From: Psococerastis gibbosa
Taxonomy: Eukaryota; Arthropoda; Insecta; Psocodea; Psocidae
Assembly: GCA_963971405.1 (NCBI GenBank)
Contig: OZ020484.1
Location: 7,564,001-7,628,000, forward strand
Direction of reading: 5' to 3'
Length of the DNA: 64,000 nt
The position numbers and the translations under genes are program-made. Positions 10,869 through 22,703 of the stretch are shown here, piece by piece (positions within the stretch are counted from its first letter, which is position 1; the number at the start of each line of letters is the position of its first letter). The notes under the pieces were generated by a model. It had not been told where the DNA came from. It ran no database searches and saw only the letters and a program-made list of their open reading frames with translations.

Positions 10869-11747
10869 TATAGTAGGCCAATGAACACAGGTAGGTTTTT
10901 TTTAATGTAGCTAAGGGCGCAAACAGTTTAATAAGTGCCCCGTGGACAAATTTGCCAGAGCTCACTATTATACAAGCGTGATGAAGCAGTAGAATCGGGG
11001 ATGATAGGCCGTGGCCATTCTGAAAGCGTACTTCTAAACGTTTCGTCAGTACCTGCAGTCGACATCCTCAGTGAAACTATAGAATTCTAAGATTGTATCT
11101 CGGAGCAACTATACTGAAGATGTAGACAGCAGATGTCGACTTCGATGGCCTGGCCAGGTTGTAACGTGATTGCACTTGTGCGAGTCTTTACGCGCCATGC
11201 GATCGGAGACGTGTCGTAACTCAACACGGGTACTAACCTACAGAGGCGGCTAACGAGGTCAATCGGATACATTCATTAAATTGTTTGTATGCGATTAATC
11301 TTTAAAAAAAAAAAAAAAAATGTTGAGGACCACGGCCTGTTATCCCGGATTGTACTTCTCACGTAAGTCTTTGTAAAATTATATTCTACAAGCTATAACT
11401 ATTGTATAAGCTAATAATTTAGTGGATATTTTTGACGTCTATGATCTATATTTCCGGTGAAAATCGACTTTAACGAAAAAAACCACATAGTGGGGGTACT
11501 CCTATTTGCTGTTAAGGAATTCCAAGTCCAAGGCTACGATCCCGGGGTATCGTGGTGATCTCCCAGTCCCAGGTGAGGTGTGGGCGGTGAAAGCGACTCA
11601 TGGGGACCCCACGGAGTCCCCCCAGATTGCTGCTACTACTTTAGTCTAGTGGTAGCGACTCTCACTCTCGTTTAAAACGCCTCAAGTTCCAATAACGCTT
11701 GAACTAGGAGATTTTTTAATGAGTAAGAGACTTGCTATACTTGCACC
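10869..11747. other. intergenic, no gene seen
   Basis: A poly-A run at about 11305-11321 follows a segment (11060-11280) resembling the reverse complement of 16850-16990 (shared CAATTGACCTC/GAGGTCAATCG context), probably an old dispersed repeat. No coding region. Confidence 0.4.
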
Positions 11748-12185
11748 CAGTGGCGTAGGCAATGGAGGGGAGGTCCGCTGGGTCTGGAGTTTGGACCCCC
11801 AAATCTATAGCAAAATAGCAAATTTATCAGGACACTTTCATTGTTGGCACGTTATATTTAAGAAACATGATGAAAAATGAGCGACTGACTGGTTTTGCTG
11901 CAATGTTAGATCATTTCCCTATTACTGTCACTAACGACGAAATATTTGATGAAATGGCCACAAGTCGTAGAAAGCTTATTTTGCAACATTTTTATTAGTG
12001 ATAAAAGTTTATTTTAATATTCCTTGCCTTTCACTCCTGGGACAAGGTGACATTCAATTAGATTTAAATGGACAATTCGTGTCGTCCGTTGTGTAGCCGT
12101 AACTGTGCAAATGGTTGATGTATAATATATTGACGTTGCATGAAAGCCGGACCCCCCCCCCCAAAGAAGGCTGGCTACGCCACTG
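11748..12185. repeat. hAT-like element CAGTGGCGTAG
   Basis: A 438 bp element with ends CAGTGGCGTAGGC and GGCTACGCCACTG, an imperfect inverted pair. Flanks CTTGCACC and CCTGCACT agree at six of eight positions, so this is an older insertion. Non-coding. Confidence 0.7.
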
Positions 12186-12396
12186 CCTGCACTCTCACGA
12201 CAAACATCAATGGATCCTTCCGAAATATGTAGACAAGTGTGCGTTCCCGTTACGCCGAATATATTGTTATCATAAGAGAAAATTCCACAGCCCCCATAAC
12301 TAGTTAAAAAAAAACAATGGAAATACCTAGAATTCTATATGTAGGACAGATTGAAAATTCTAAAAAAAAATCTTTTTTAACCCCGGGCCACCTGGA

Positions 12397-12602
12397 TGGT
12401 ACGATTTTCAATCGTAGGATCAAACGTATAAACAATCAAATGTAAACCTAGGTGCCACGTATCACCCAAATTCACTGAGTAGTTTGCCCACAAATCAAGG
12501 AACAGACAGACAAGACAGTCTGGTTCCTGGGACTTCAAAACGTGTGAATCCACTGAAATCCCGAAATTGAAAATTTCGACCATCATAAAGCTCTCCTTCT
12601 AC
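12397..12602. repeat. fragment of the 0.75 kb repeat
   Basis: Right-hand part of the family: AAATTCACTGAGTAGTTTGCC, GGTTCCTGGGACTTC and GAAAATTTCGACCATCA in the family order. Left half missing. Confidence 0.7.
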
Positions 12603-12606
12603 AATA

Positions 12607-13228
12607 GGGGTATTCACTGCGTTTGGTTTTCCCTAAGGGAAAGTAGGAAACTGTGGGAATAGAACTCCTACAGTTTTTCTACGTAGAGAAATAATGCCAT
12701 AGAAACGTGTTTCCGACATTACCCGACCTTACCTAACTTACCTCCAAAGTTTCTTTGCCTTCGGCTATTAACTTATGAACATTTGCTGTAGTCCACCACT
12801 TGCCATATGTTTCCTTTTGTTGTTGTTTTTTTATAAATTTCTGCCGCAGAGCTCATTTTTTAAAATTAAATAAAAATAAAAACCATAATTCAAATGCAAA
12901 ACAACAACAAATATGACCGTTTGGCGTTTTTGATTCCCCAAGCTCAGTTTACCCAACAAAGTAATTGGGTAAAGTGTGGGAATGTTTTGAAACACGGTTT
13001 CTTATGGCATTATTTTCTAAGTAGAAAAACTGGAGTTCTATTCCTACTTTCCGTTAGGCGCATATTCCACCTACGTCAATAGTCAATAGTAAATGTGGTA
13101 TTGACGTGGTAGCAGACATTAAAGACAGTCTAAAAACGTCTGCTACGACGTCAATACCACATTTACTATTGACTATTGACGTATGTGGAATAGCGCCTTA
13201 GGGTAAACCAAACACAGTGAATATCCCC
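12607..13228. repeat. DNA element with about 100 bp inverted ends, TA TSD
   Basis: Left end GGGGTATTCACTGCGTTTGG and right end CCAAACACAGTGAATATCCC plus C are complementary. The match continues through AGTAGGAA and ATAGAACTCC to about 12710 on the left and 12988 on the right. TA lies on both sides. A fold-back MITE (13057-13197) sits inside its right arm. No transposase. Confidence 0.75.
13057..13197. repeat. fold-back MITE nested in an inverted-repeat element, TSD TTA
   Basis: A 141 bp near-perfect palindrome, flanked by TTA at 13054-13056 and 13198-13200. It contains CAATAGTAAATGTGGTATTG and the shared core TGACGTGGTAGCAGACATT. Same subfamily as 43706-43843 and 55643-55781. Confidence 0.88.
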
Positions 13229-13569
13229 TACGTATATAAACAGGAAATATAAATAGGAAAGCAAAAACTAAGAAAAATAAAATTTTCTCAATAGTAATGT
13301 GGTGTGTAATGTGACGGTATAAAATACACGTTTTATTGCTTCAGATGTCATGTGCGTAGTATGGATTGCCAGAGATTTGGCCCAGCTGACCTTTGTCATT
13401 GGCCGTGCTGTCGTCCACTGACACCGCTGCAGTTCGCTGTTGGCCAAATCACTCCGCCCAATTTACCTCCGTTCCCCTTTGCCCTTCTGTTCATAGGAAT
13501 TGTAAAGTAGTTACAAAAATAAATAAATAATGTTTGAATTTACTGCAACTTTGGTAGTTTACCTATACT

Positions 13570-13743
13570 CAAGGGTGGATTTTAGGGGGGGGGGGGGTCA
13601 GGAGTCAAAAATTAAATGTACTTACACTAGATAATATGGGTTTACTGTGGGAATTAAAAATAATGATGTTTTTTAATGTTATAATCCACTGAATCTGCCC
13701 GCTGACCCCCCCCCCCCTAAATTGGAGGCAAAATCCGCCCTTG
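13570..13743. repeat. hAT-like MITE CAAGGGTGGATTTTAG
   Basis: A 174 bp element with ends CAAGGGTGGATTTTAG and AAAATCCGCCCTTG, G run then C run inside. TATACT occurs on both sides, offset by one base, probably a decayed TSD. Confidence 0.75.
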
Positions 13744-13849
13744 ATATACTATGGTTATAACCAAATAATGCTAATATTCCAATAACAGTTATTAATTTTA
13801 AAGTCTACTTCATTATATTGTAATTCAATTGATGATGGACAAAGCCAAT

Positions 13850-14010
13850 CAAGGCCGCAGCTAGGATTTTCTTTCGGGGGGGGGGGGGGGAGGGCTCAGA
13901 AATGTCATTGGATATTGCATAGTAGTTTTTATTTTTCTTCCCAAAATCCGCTTATATCTAGTGTCAAACAATTTCATGTCAGGGGAGGGGGGGGGGGGAG
14001 GGCAATTTCA
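13850..14010. repeat. G-rich hAT-like MITE, right end eroded
   Basis: Begins CAAGGCCGCAGCTAGGATTT, followed by a G run, the family body around 13920-13970 and a second G run. The CTTGGCTACGG terminus is missing. Same family as 58338-58505. Confidence 0.65.
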
Positions 14011-14279
14011 ACGTGAAATGAATTAAAATAAAATAGAAAAGTAATACGATACACATCTGACTGCCTATAAGTTAATCATGAGACTCGTATCTGTACTTGG
14101 TTAAGCATGCTTTCACCTGTTTCATTGCGTCAATGGTAAGCATGTCTCAGCTTCTCCATATTCGCTTGCAGCCGGTGTAGGTTGATATCGAGAACGTATA
14201 CCCTTTTGCCAAAACCCTCATTGGCCAAAAGTTCATACAGAAACAATACAAAAGACCGGTCCGAGTTTACTCGAACATG

Positions 14280-15107
14280 CTTACCAATTTATCAATTAGT
14301 AGAGAGAGAAAATGATTAATTTCATGGTAAATAATTTTCCTATGGTTAAATTTCGGATATCACGGGGGGGGGGGGGGGGGGTCGCCCACCTGACGTCACT
14401 GGAGGTGACGTAAATTCAAGATAGGACAGACCAACACATTACCACACAGCAATAATGGCAGGGCACGCAATGCATTTGAGCGTGAATTTGCTTTCATTTT
14501 TTCAAAAAATTTTTTTTTTGCACAAAACCAAAAAATAGTTTTTTGGGAATGAAAACTGTCTGGTTTCGTTACTCAATTTAACACCTAAAACATGCCTGAA
14601 GGTAGAAATCATCGACAGAAAGGTTTCGCAGAAAAATTATTTTTTAGTCATTTTTCATTAATGCTATTTTTTTTTTTACCTCGAGAAGCAAACTATCAAG
14701 GGGTAAGCGACCCCCCGCATTTTATCAACATTAATAACGAATAGAATATATGTGAATTTAAAAGAAATCGTTCGAGCCGTTTTTGAGAAATAATTTTTTT
14801 AGACGTTTTTTGGGGTTTTTTGAGAATAAAACCCCCCCAAATTGGGGTAGCTGAAAATAAAAAAAACGATTTCGAGGTATGATTTTTGTGAACCTACATG
14901 CCAAATTTCACCCAAATTCACCGATTAGTTTGCCAGGCAGTTTGACAGACATACAGACAGACAGACAGAGCGACAGACAGACATTTCGTAAAAAACACTT
15001 TTTTGATGGGTTCCTGGGACCTCAAAACGTGTAAATCCGTTGAAATCTCGGAATCGAAAATTTCGACCATCACAAAGCTTTCCTTATACTACGTATAAAT
15101 TGGAAAC
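14280..15107. repeat. 0.75 kb element, copy B
   Basis: Same orientation as copy A, from GCTTACCAATTTAT to ATAAATTGGAAAC. It differs by an insertion near 14360-14460 holding a long G run and by a (CAGA)n run at 14950-14985. Confidence 0.8.
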
Positions 15108-15952
15108 AATATTGTCCGAAATCCATGGGGTCGTTGGCATTACCTTTGAGGTTTTTACAGCTACAACACTGCCTGCGAGAGAACCCGTAAACAGAGGTGT
15201 TATATTGCTTAGAGATATCCGATCAACAACACTTTGGCAAGTGGAAATTTATGTACAAATTTTGCTTTTGGCATTTGAATTATGTTATTTAGGTACAGTA
15301 CAAAAATGCACAAAACTTACAGTTTATGGGTAGCTTACGGTTTATCGCTCAAAAAGGACCTGGGTCCATAAAAAGTCCTTCAAAAACAAACTACTCATAA
15401 ACGCTATTTTTGAGAATTGACCACCCAATCAGAGAAGGGCATTTTGCAACATTATCTCTTTTTAAATGTCCAGTTGTCCATTAGCAAGCAACGCCTTTCT
15501 CCGCCCCTGCCACATGCCAGATATCAAATCAGCAAAAACGTGTGAGACTGAGGAGTAACCCAGAAGAAAAAAAAGGTCAATGGAAACTGCGAAGTGACGG
15601 GCACAAAACGATTGTCTGGTGAATTCACTTTCACTCTACCTTGACTCACGAGTATCCCACTCCCCATGGGCCCTTCCTAGTCTCTGGAGCGCTGGAGAAA
15701 GTTCTAGCCTGATGACTTCCTACTCGGCCGCCATCTTGCTGGAAGAAATGCAATGAAATGCGATGTAATCAGCATGTACCTACGCGCGAGGTTCAAGTTC
15801 AGTACCTGCCTAAATAGTAGAGAAAGAGTCACTGGCCCTTCCCTTCCGAACCTCATGTTGGGGCGTAGCCCTACAGTAGGGCCTATATGGAAAGTCTTCA
15901 TGGAGGGTGATTACGGTACTTCAAAACCATCACTTCAAAAGTTGCTGTAGAG
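15108..15952. other. intergenic, no gene seen
   Basis: No supported coding region. The block GAGAATTGACCACCCAATC..GGGCATTTTGCAAC at about 15413-15455 is a fragment of the inverted-repeat element discussed at 59140-59545. Confidence 0.4.
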
Positions 15953-16727
15953 CCGTGGTTCTCAAACTGTGGGCCATGGCCCACCGGTAGGCCACAGCAC
16001 CCCTTCAGGGAGGCCATGGGACCTCGGGAGGAAATATTTATAAATTTTGGGAAATGTATGTCATTCGTATGACATTCCAACATTGGGAGATAAGGTTCGG
16101 AAAATATTGATTCCAATCAGGGGCGTAAAGTTGGGGGGGGGGGCACGGTCCAACTTGCCCCCACAACTCCCTCTGGGGGGGGGGGGCTTTGCCCCCCTCC
16201 AGCCTCAAGCATTGTAAGACGTAGTTAATACTTCATGGTACCCATTTACAGTAATATGAATATAAGCATACCTCTTTTAGCTTTGTAAAGTCTATACAGC
16301 TATACTTCACAACTATTTAAATGCGTAAAAACCTACTATTTTGCTGTTATATTTTCAATTTTTCCTTAAATCCTGCCTGATGACGTCATAAGGTCTACTT
16401 AGTTTTGCCCCCGCCATAATTCTAAAACTTTACGCCTCTGATTCCAATACCGACATCATACCTGTATGAACGGTCCATGACATTTCTTTGGTTGAAATCG
16501 AAGAGCCGAAACAAACTACTTGTAAAAGGGGAGCTGAGAGTGTTTATTCATTTGCAAAATATTCCTTCCAACCTCAAAAAAGTAAAATGCAGCCACATTT
16601 GTCGTATTAAAAAAAGCAGCAATTAATTTTGATATTGATTTATTTTTCCATGTAATCTGGGTAGGGAGCCATGGACAACTGTCTTCTTTAAAAGTGGGCC
16701 ACGGCTTTAGAAGTTTGAGTACCACTG
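15953..16727. repeat. hAT element CCGTGGTTCTCAAACT, with nested hAT MITE
   Basis: Ends CCGTGGTTCTCAAACTG and AGTTTGAGTACCACTG. Flanks CTGTAGAG (15945-15952) and CTGTAAAG (16728-16735) form a 7/8 TSD. The inserted element at 16118-16440 accounts for 323 bp plus its TSD, leaving about 444 bp of original sequence. Confidence 0.82.
16118..16440. repeat. hAT MITE with perfect 8 bp TSD, nested
   Basis: A 323 bp element, ends CAGGGGCGTAAAGTT and AACTTTACGCCTCTG, flanked by ATTCCAAT at 16110-16117 and 16441-16448. It was inserted into an older hAT element, so it is the younger of the two. G and C runs lie near the left end only. Confidence 0.9.
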
Positions 16728-16994
16728 CTGTAAAGTACTGCACGGTGTATTGTAGCATTATAAATAAATAAATAAATAGGCTGAAATATATTGTATTTTT
16801 TGGTTTTATTTTATATTTTCTATAAGATTAATCGAATACAAACAAGTAATTTAATGAATGTATCCAATTGACCTCTTCAGTCGCCTCTGTAGGTTAGCAC
16901 CCGTGTTGAGTTACGACACATCTGCGATCGCATGGCGTGTAGAGACTCACACAAGTACAAGCACGCTAGCCATCGAAGTCGATATGCACTTTTT

Positions 16995-17143
16995 GTTATA
17001 TTACTAAGCCAACCTAGTGGAGGTAGGGCTATACATCCCTCTCTTACACTCAACTAGGAAGACCCGGGTCCCACGGGACCGCCTGCTAAACATGCCCTCC
17101 GAAACATGGCCAGAAAATGTAGTAAGTGTGGGACTCGAACTAT
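16995..17143 (-). repeat. tRNA-derived SINE, head truncated
   Basis: The body from TTACTAAGCCAACCTAGTGG to GGACTCGAAC is present; the tRNA-like head is lost after ACTATAC. A 12 bp duplication around CCCGGGTCCCACGGGACC is specific to this copy. Confidence 0.75.
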
Positions 17144-17199
17144 ACGGTCATCATGACTACAAGTACATTAGATATACTCTACATACTTGACTTCCATTT

Positions 17200-17300
17200 G
17201 GGGAGTCCGAAGTACGGTATCTACGTGTTTTAGATTGCGATGATTAATACCAATCTTCGATAGAAGAGGCATTCGAAGAAGAAGATGATAAGAAGAACTG
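17200..17300 (+). pseudogene. short LINE 3' tail
   Basis: CAATCTTCGATAGAAGAGGC followed by GAAGAAGAAGATGATAAG matches the 3' terminus of the family 2 LINE tails at 10007-10275 and 57842-58203. Only about 100 bp remain. Confidence 0.5.
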
Positions 17301-17539
17301 GCTTTAAGCTAACATAGCCTGCAGAGGCAACTTCCTCCTCGTTATAAGACAATGCACCGGCGAGTCAGGCTATACAATACATTGTAGTTAAGCATTTCAC
17401 TCTCATGACCCCATTTGGATGTGGGGGGGGGGGCACTAGGCCCTATAGCCTATATATATACGACGATATCAATATCTCAAATAAGCCTCGTATCAGTCCC
17501 AGAAAAGATTCATAGTTGCAAATGCATACTGCAAAAACC

Positions 17540-17798
17540 ATGCGCGTAGCTAGAATTGGAAGGGGGGGGGGGCAGGTGCCAAAGTTCGATTAAATCAATT
17601 GGTTTTCACCGGTTTATTTGAAACTTTGTTTGAATATAAACATGAAAATCCTATTTATGATGCCTAGTTTAAATTCCCCATACTTTTTTATATTGGGTAA
17701 ATTCATCAAAGAAACCACAATTCTGTTAACTAGTCAAATCTTTAGCGACGTGTCCTGCCTCCTCCCCTCCGCTTTGCACCTCTCTGGCTACGCCCATG
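17540..17798. repeat. GGGCGTAGCTAGG-family short DNA element
   Basis: Ends ATGCGCGTAGCTAG and TGGCTACGCCCAT are inverted. AAAAACC lies on both sides (17533-17539 and 17800-17806), suggesting a 7-8 bp TSD. Copies at 1499-1807 and 24728-24996 align through the body. Confidence 0.75.
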
Positions 17799-17806
17799 GA
17801 AAAACC

Positions 17807-18350
17807 TTCTAGTTGGTACGATCTACAGTGTAGTGTCATTGTACATATAGCTAAAACTGCCAGCAACAGCGAAAAGAAATAACACCATAAATGAGAAAAT
17901 TATGGGACTAAAAGAAGTTAACTGTAAACATTGCGCAAATTGCTGAAACACCAATCATTCCTGGGGCCCCAGTATATTCACACAACCAGGTTATTGACCT
18001 CTAACATATGCGCTTATGTTTCCCAACACAACAGCCCAAAAAATTGAATACCAAATGCCCTTAACTGAAAATAAATGAACCAACTGCATTTGGGAAGTTA
18101 TATTTAAAAAAAATTATCATGGAAGATATGACATTATCAAAGGGAACAAGGTGAATGTGAGGTCATTGACCTTGCCTGCAGCGCGCAGCCAACCGAATAT
18201 TTTCTCCCATTCACATTGTATCTGTTAGTTTGAAATTCGCCATCTCTTTTTAGCTTAATTCACAAGGTCATAAGGAAGCTGACTGCTGACATTGGAGACC
18301 CCTGAATCACCTCAAAATACATAAAACAATGCATAATACAATAAATTGGG
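17807..18350. other. intergenic, no gene seen
   Basis: No coding region or recognised repeat. Confidence 0.5.
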
Positions 18351-18545
18351 GCATGTAGCGTAGTGGTACGGACTCTGACTTTCACCCGAAAGGTTGTTGG
18401 TTCGAGTCCTACACTTCCTACATTGTCCGGCCATGCTTCGGAGGGCATGTAAAGCAGGTGGTTCCGGGCCTTCCTAGTTGAGTGTAAGAGAGGGCTTTAC
18501 AGCCCCAACTCCGCTAGGTTGGCTTAGTAATAGAACAAACAAAAG
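18351..18545 (+). repeat. tRNA-derived SINE, best copy
   Basis: The head shows an A box (TAGCGTAGTGG), the arm CTTTCACCCGAAAGG with an anticodon-loop-like CTTTCAC, and a B box (GGTTCGAGTCC). CTTTCACCCG is what a tRNA-Glu(UUC) anticodon arm looks like, so that is the likely ancestor (inference). The body ends GGCTTAGTAATAGAAC followed by an A-rich and (TTA)n tail. Confidence 0.85.
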
Positions 18546-18570
18546 TCCTTATTATTATTATTATTTTTAT

Positions 18571-19166
18571 TTAATTCAAAGGGGGAATAATTCTGTGATT
18601 GGCCCCTAGCTGTTGTTACACATGAATACTATCAACAATTGGCCACAGCTTTGGATCTCCTTCAACTTCCTCAGTGGTCGTTACTTTTTTAAAAATCAAG
18701 TTCAATTATGCACCACGGTCAAATAATGTTCATCGATGTGTAGAGGAACATTTCTTCTTCTTCGTGCCATTTCATTTAATCTATTTTTAGTTGGTATACA
18801 TGTTGAAAAATGTGTCGCAGGTGGGTTACAAGTCTACAACATATTTTGGATCTGCTCATTCACTGTTGTAATAGCCCACTAGTGCGGTCTCTTATAGGGG
18901 GAACAGAGGTTCTATCCGTACTGCTGCGGGCTGTAGGTCTAAAATCTCCACTAGATTATTCAGCTAAGGCTGGTGGGCGGTTTTAAAAGAAAATAAAGTC
19001 CTGCGTGCACCAAACTACAATTATGGGGTATTGGGGTACCTATACTTTCCTTGGAATCCCAGGAATTAGCCAAACAAAATATACTTCTTATGTCTTATTT
19101 AAATGCTTCAGCGCTATAAAATCCTGTAAAGTTCGCTGGGGCACACAATAACAGGGTTTACTTATT
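18571..19166. other. intergenic, no gene seen
   Basis: No supported gene or repeat family. Confidence 0.5.
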
Positions 19167-20006
19167 GCTATCCAATTTATACGTAGTATAGACCTAAGGA
19201 AAGCTTTGTGATAGTCGAAATTTTCGATCCCGAGATTTCAACGGATTTACACGTTTTGAGGTCCCAGGAACCCAAAAAAGTGGTTTTTACGAAATGTCTG
19301 TCTGTCGCTCTGACTGTCGCTCTGTCTGTCGCTCTGTCTGCCGCTCTGTCTGTGTGTCTGTTTGTCTGTGAGTCGATTTCCGGGCAAACTACTCGGTCGA
19401 TTTCGATGAAATTTGGCAGAAAGGTTCACAAAAATCATACCTCGGGACCATGTTTTTTATTTTCGGCTAACTCAATTTTGGGTGATTTTATTCCCAAAAA
19501 ACTAAAAAAAAACGTCTAAAAAAATTAGTTCTCAAAAACGGCCCCAACGATTTCTTTTAAATTCACGTATATTGTAGTCGTTATTAATGTTAACAAAACG
19601 CGGTGGGTCGCTTACCCCTTGATAGTTTGCTTCTGGGGGTAAAAAAATATATGAAAAATGACTAAAAAATCATTTTTCTGCGGAACCTTTCTATCGATGA
19701 TTTCCATACCTTCAGGTATGTTTTAGGTGTTAAAAAACGAACAGGTTGCATTCCAAAAAAAATATTTGCTTCTGTGCAAAAAATTATTTTTTGAGAAATT
19801 ATGGAAAATTCACGCTCCAATACATTACGTGCCATGTGCCATTGTTACTACTGTTACAATATGCAATTGAGTTTTAAGGAGTTTTTAATATATTGAGGTG
19901 GACCCCGCCCCCCCCCCCCCTCGAGGGACCTGATATTTAACTATAGGGAAATTATTTCCTATGAAATTACGCATGTCTATATCTACTAATTTATAAATTG
20001 GAAAGC
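19167..20006. repeat. 0.75 kb element, copy C (opposite orientation)
   Basis: From GCTATCCAATTTAT to ATAAATTGGAAAGC, opposite to copies A and B, with the (CTGT)n region at 19287-19370 and a C run at 19908-19920. The block GTTCGAGTAAACTCGGACCG just outside the right end is shared by the copies, so the repeat may extend beyond the 14 bp inverted ends. Confidence 0.8.
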
Positions 20007-20099
20007 ATGTTCGAGTAAACTCGGACCGGTTCTTTTACATTTTGAAAAATAGGCTAAGCCTTAGCCTCTAAGGAACCAAACTCTAGTTATCATCCAACA

Positions 20100-21320
20100 T
20101 CTCAGTTCACAGGTGACGCAAAATAGAAGTTTTTTCTGCAGCCTGCACTAACTACCTACTGTAAGTTTAAAATAATAACTTACATATCGAGAAATGTGTT
20201 ACATACGATTTGTATACATACACTAATATCTAACATAGGTCAGTGGCGTCTCTTGTCAAACAAAACAACAGCAGTATCTACTGTAGCCTACAATGTCACT
20301 ACAATGCATCTAACATACTCGTAGGTATTTATATTTACACTTTCAAAAATGAGGATCTACAATACATTCTGTTAGCCTGTCCATTGAATAACAGTGCTTC
20401 GCCGCAGCAACATCTAATTAGGCGGGGTTACCACCGACCTCTCATTGCAGAATGCAAAGACATTGACGTGGTAGCAGACATTCAAGACTTAGGCGGGTAT
20501 TCCACCGACCTCTCATTGCAGAATCCAAATGACATTGACGGAGATTTTTTTTAAACCTATGCCATAGTTAAAATTGATCAATGATCATACAGTAAAATCA
20601 CAAACAAACAAACTAAAATTAAAAAATGGCGTCATGGAATATGTTAAGTACAAACATTTTAATAGATTTCAATAAATAAATAAAATTCAAATTTTCGTCA
20701 ATGTCATTTGCATTCTGCAATGAGAGGTCGGTGGGAACCCCGCCTTAACACAACAACATTTATTTCTGTAGCCTACCCTGTACAAAATCACAGTACTGAG
20801 GGTCTAAAGTCTAAACGGTGCACAAAGACAGATCTAATGCAACAGTACTGCTGGAGGATCTGCGTCAATGTAGCAATTAAGGGGTTGGTGCAAAAACATT
20901 GATCCTGTATATACTGTACATCAGCAGATTTTTCGCTGTGAAGCTCCAAAGTATTCTAGATCTGCCTTACATCCATATTGAAATATGGACTAATGGGGCT
21001 ACATCGTATGGGTCTGCCATTCACTGACACCTAACAGGGTTACTGACCTATGTTAGGTCTTGAATAGCACAACAGCGGTTCATCCTGTAGCCTATCCCAT
21101 ACTGTATTTACTTTACGCCTAGAAAATTTACTTACTGCAAAATATGTTGGGCTACTCATGCGTTTGTATATTTACTAAGATAGGTTCGCAGTAACCTCTA
21201 AACACCACAAGAGTGTGTACTTCCTGTTGGCCTAGTACCACTACTTCATGCCTAAAATATTTACTTACATTTTGAAAAGTGTGTTGGGGCTACATCCTAT
21301 GGGTCCGCACATTCACTAGA
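20100..21320. repeat. diverged tandem-like repeats
   Basis: Blocks such as GGGGCTACATCNTATGGGTC recur at about 20995 and 21286, and ATTTACTTAC-type blocks recur near 20175, 21128 and 21260, interrupted by a MITE at 20421-20744. This looks like an old array with an irregular period; no coding. Confidence 0.4.
20421..20744. repeat. fold-back MITE, GGCGGGGTT subfamily, TSD TTA
   Basis: A 324 bp element from GGCGGGGTTACCACCGACC to its complement, with TTA at 20418-20420 and 20745-20747. It has the interior GATCAATGATCATA block and the MASWNMLSTNILIDF ORF start near 20626. The CATTGACGTGGTAGCAGACA core occurs at about 20463. Confidence 0.85.
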
Positions 21321-21510
21321 AGTGGTTCGCGGGGCCTCGCGCGGCCACAGCACAACAGGACGACAGGGCAATGCTCGAGTACCGCGCGGTCTCGCATCCC
21401 GGCAGCGTGTGATGTGCCAACGACCTTTTCGCGCACGCTGCTCGCCTTACGTAACGCGCCTCATCCCCCCAATAAACCACCCCCGGATCCGACTATGCCA
21501 TTGTAAAATT
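21321..21510. other. GC-rich island of unknown origin
   Basis: A sharply bounded stretch much richer in G and C than its surroundings (GCGGGGCCTCGCGCGGCCAC, GCGCACGCTGCTCGCC). Both forward frames are open for about 60-75 codons, but the peptides match nothing I know. It may be part of a GC-rich retroelement end. Confidence 0.35.
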
Positions 21511-21768
21511 TGACAATTTAGGTGTTTTGGAGATTCTTATTATTTTTGGCGGGCACGTGTCCTACGAATTTTTCATTGTCAAGTGGAAGAAAGCTCTTAT
21601 CTTTGATGTTACTGTATCTTGCAGTAATCAAGGTGGAGAGGTGGAATAAATTTGGATTGAATCTATTTTCGACATATGTTGATTAATGTTTTTTATTTGC
21701 AATATTTACAATTATTGTGTATTGTTTTATTTCAATACACGTTTCATTCATTCATTCATTCTTTATTT

Positions 21769-22005
21769 ATTGCTTTCCTATTTACATGTCGGTAGGCTAG
21801 TACAAATAAAGAAAGCTTTGTGATATGGTCGAAATTTTCGATTTCGGGATTTCATTGGATTAACCCCTTTTGAGGTTCCAGGAACCCAAAAAAGTCTTTT
21901 TTTTTACGAAATGTCAGTCTGTCGGTCAGTCTGTCTGTTCGTCAATTTGTGGGCAAATTGGGTTTGATTGAATTTTGGCATGTGTAGTATGTACCTGTAG
22001 ATTCA
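21769..22005. repeat. left part of the 0.75 kb repeat
   Basis: GCTTTCCTATTTACA, then AAAGCTTTGTGATATGGTCG, GAAATGTCAGTCTGTCGG and GTGGGCAAATT in family order. The right part is lost. A (TTCA)n run at 21742-21760 lies just outside. Confidence 0.7.
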
Positions 22006-22515
22006 CAAAAATCATTACACATAAAAAATTTATTTTTATTTTGGGCATTTTGTACATTGATTTTCTGTGCAATTTGCAAGTTTTTCTCGCTATTAAAACT
22101 GAAAAGTTTTCTTCAGCCCACAGTACATAGTGTATAGGTGTCGGCCGTGTCGGTTGTAAATTTGGTCCTGACTTGGCCTATACTGTATGACTGTATAATT
22201 TGACGAAACATATGATGTTATTAAATAATCGACCTTTATGTGTAGAGTAATAAAGCATTGAAATTAGTTTGCAAGTGTATAGATGTTGCAACCTGACAGG
22301 ATGCAAATATAAAGTATGGCAACCAGATCATTAGCACTTCCGGCAGGCAACCCTTCCAGAAACCATCTGGCCCGAGTTCAATGACCTACTGCATGCACAT
22401 GCCTTGTACTATATTTTGGCTATATTATACACACCTGTCGTCTTGAGTAACCGACGAAATATTCTTCAGAAAGTACTCTACACTAAGCACGTACCCAGGA
22501 GAGGGTGTCATGGCC
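22006..22515. other. intergenic, no gene seen
   Basis: No supported gene or repeat. Confidence 0.5.
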
Positions 22516-22703
22516 CAGTGGCGGATCCACGGAGGGGTGTCATGTGGTCATGATGACCTCCCTCAAGCGCCCAGAAGTGCGCCAAAATGAGACAATTTTA
22601 GTAAAAATAAATATTATTTAATTTAAAAAAAATGTTATAAAATAGGCATTGTTAGCTAAGGACGCCAATGGTCCCTTCAAATAAAAAGCTGGATCCGCCA
22701 CTG
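22516..22703. repeat. hAT-like MITE CAGTGGCGGATCCA
   Basis: A 188 bp element with ends CAGTGGCGGATCCA and TGGATCCGCCACTG, exact inverted 14-mers. The flanks (TCATGGCC, TCTTATGG) are only loosely alike, so the TSD has decayed. Confidence 0.78.

Noticed and set aside
11641-11702. tRNA-like segment with TAGTCTAGTGG and CAAGTTCCAAT
   Set aside because: The B-box-like part departs from the consensus and no stems form; chance or a very old SINE head.
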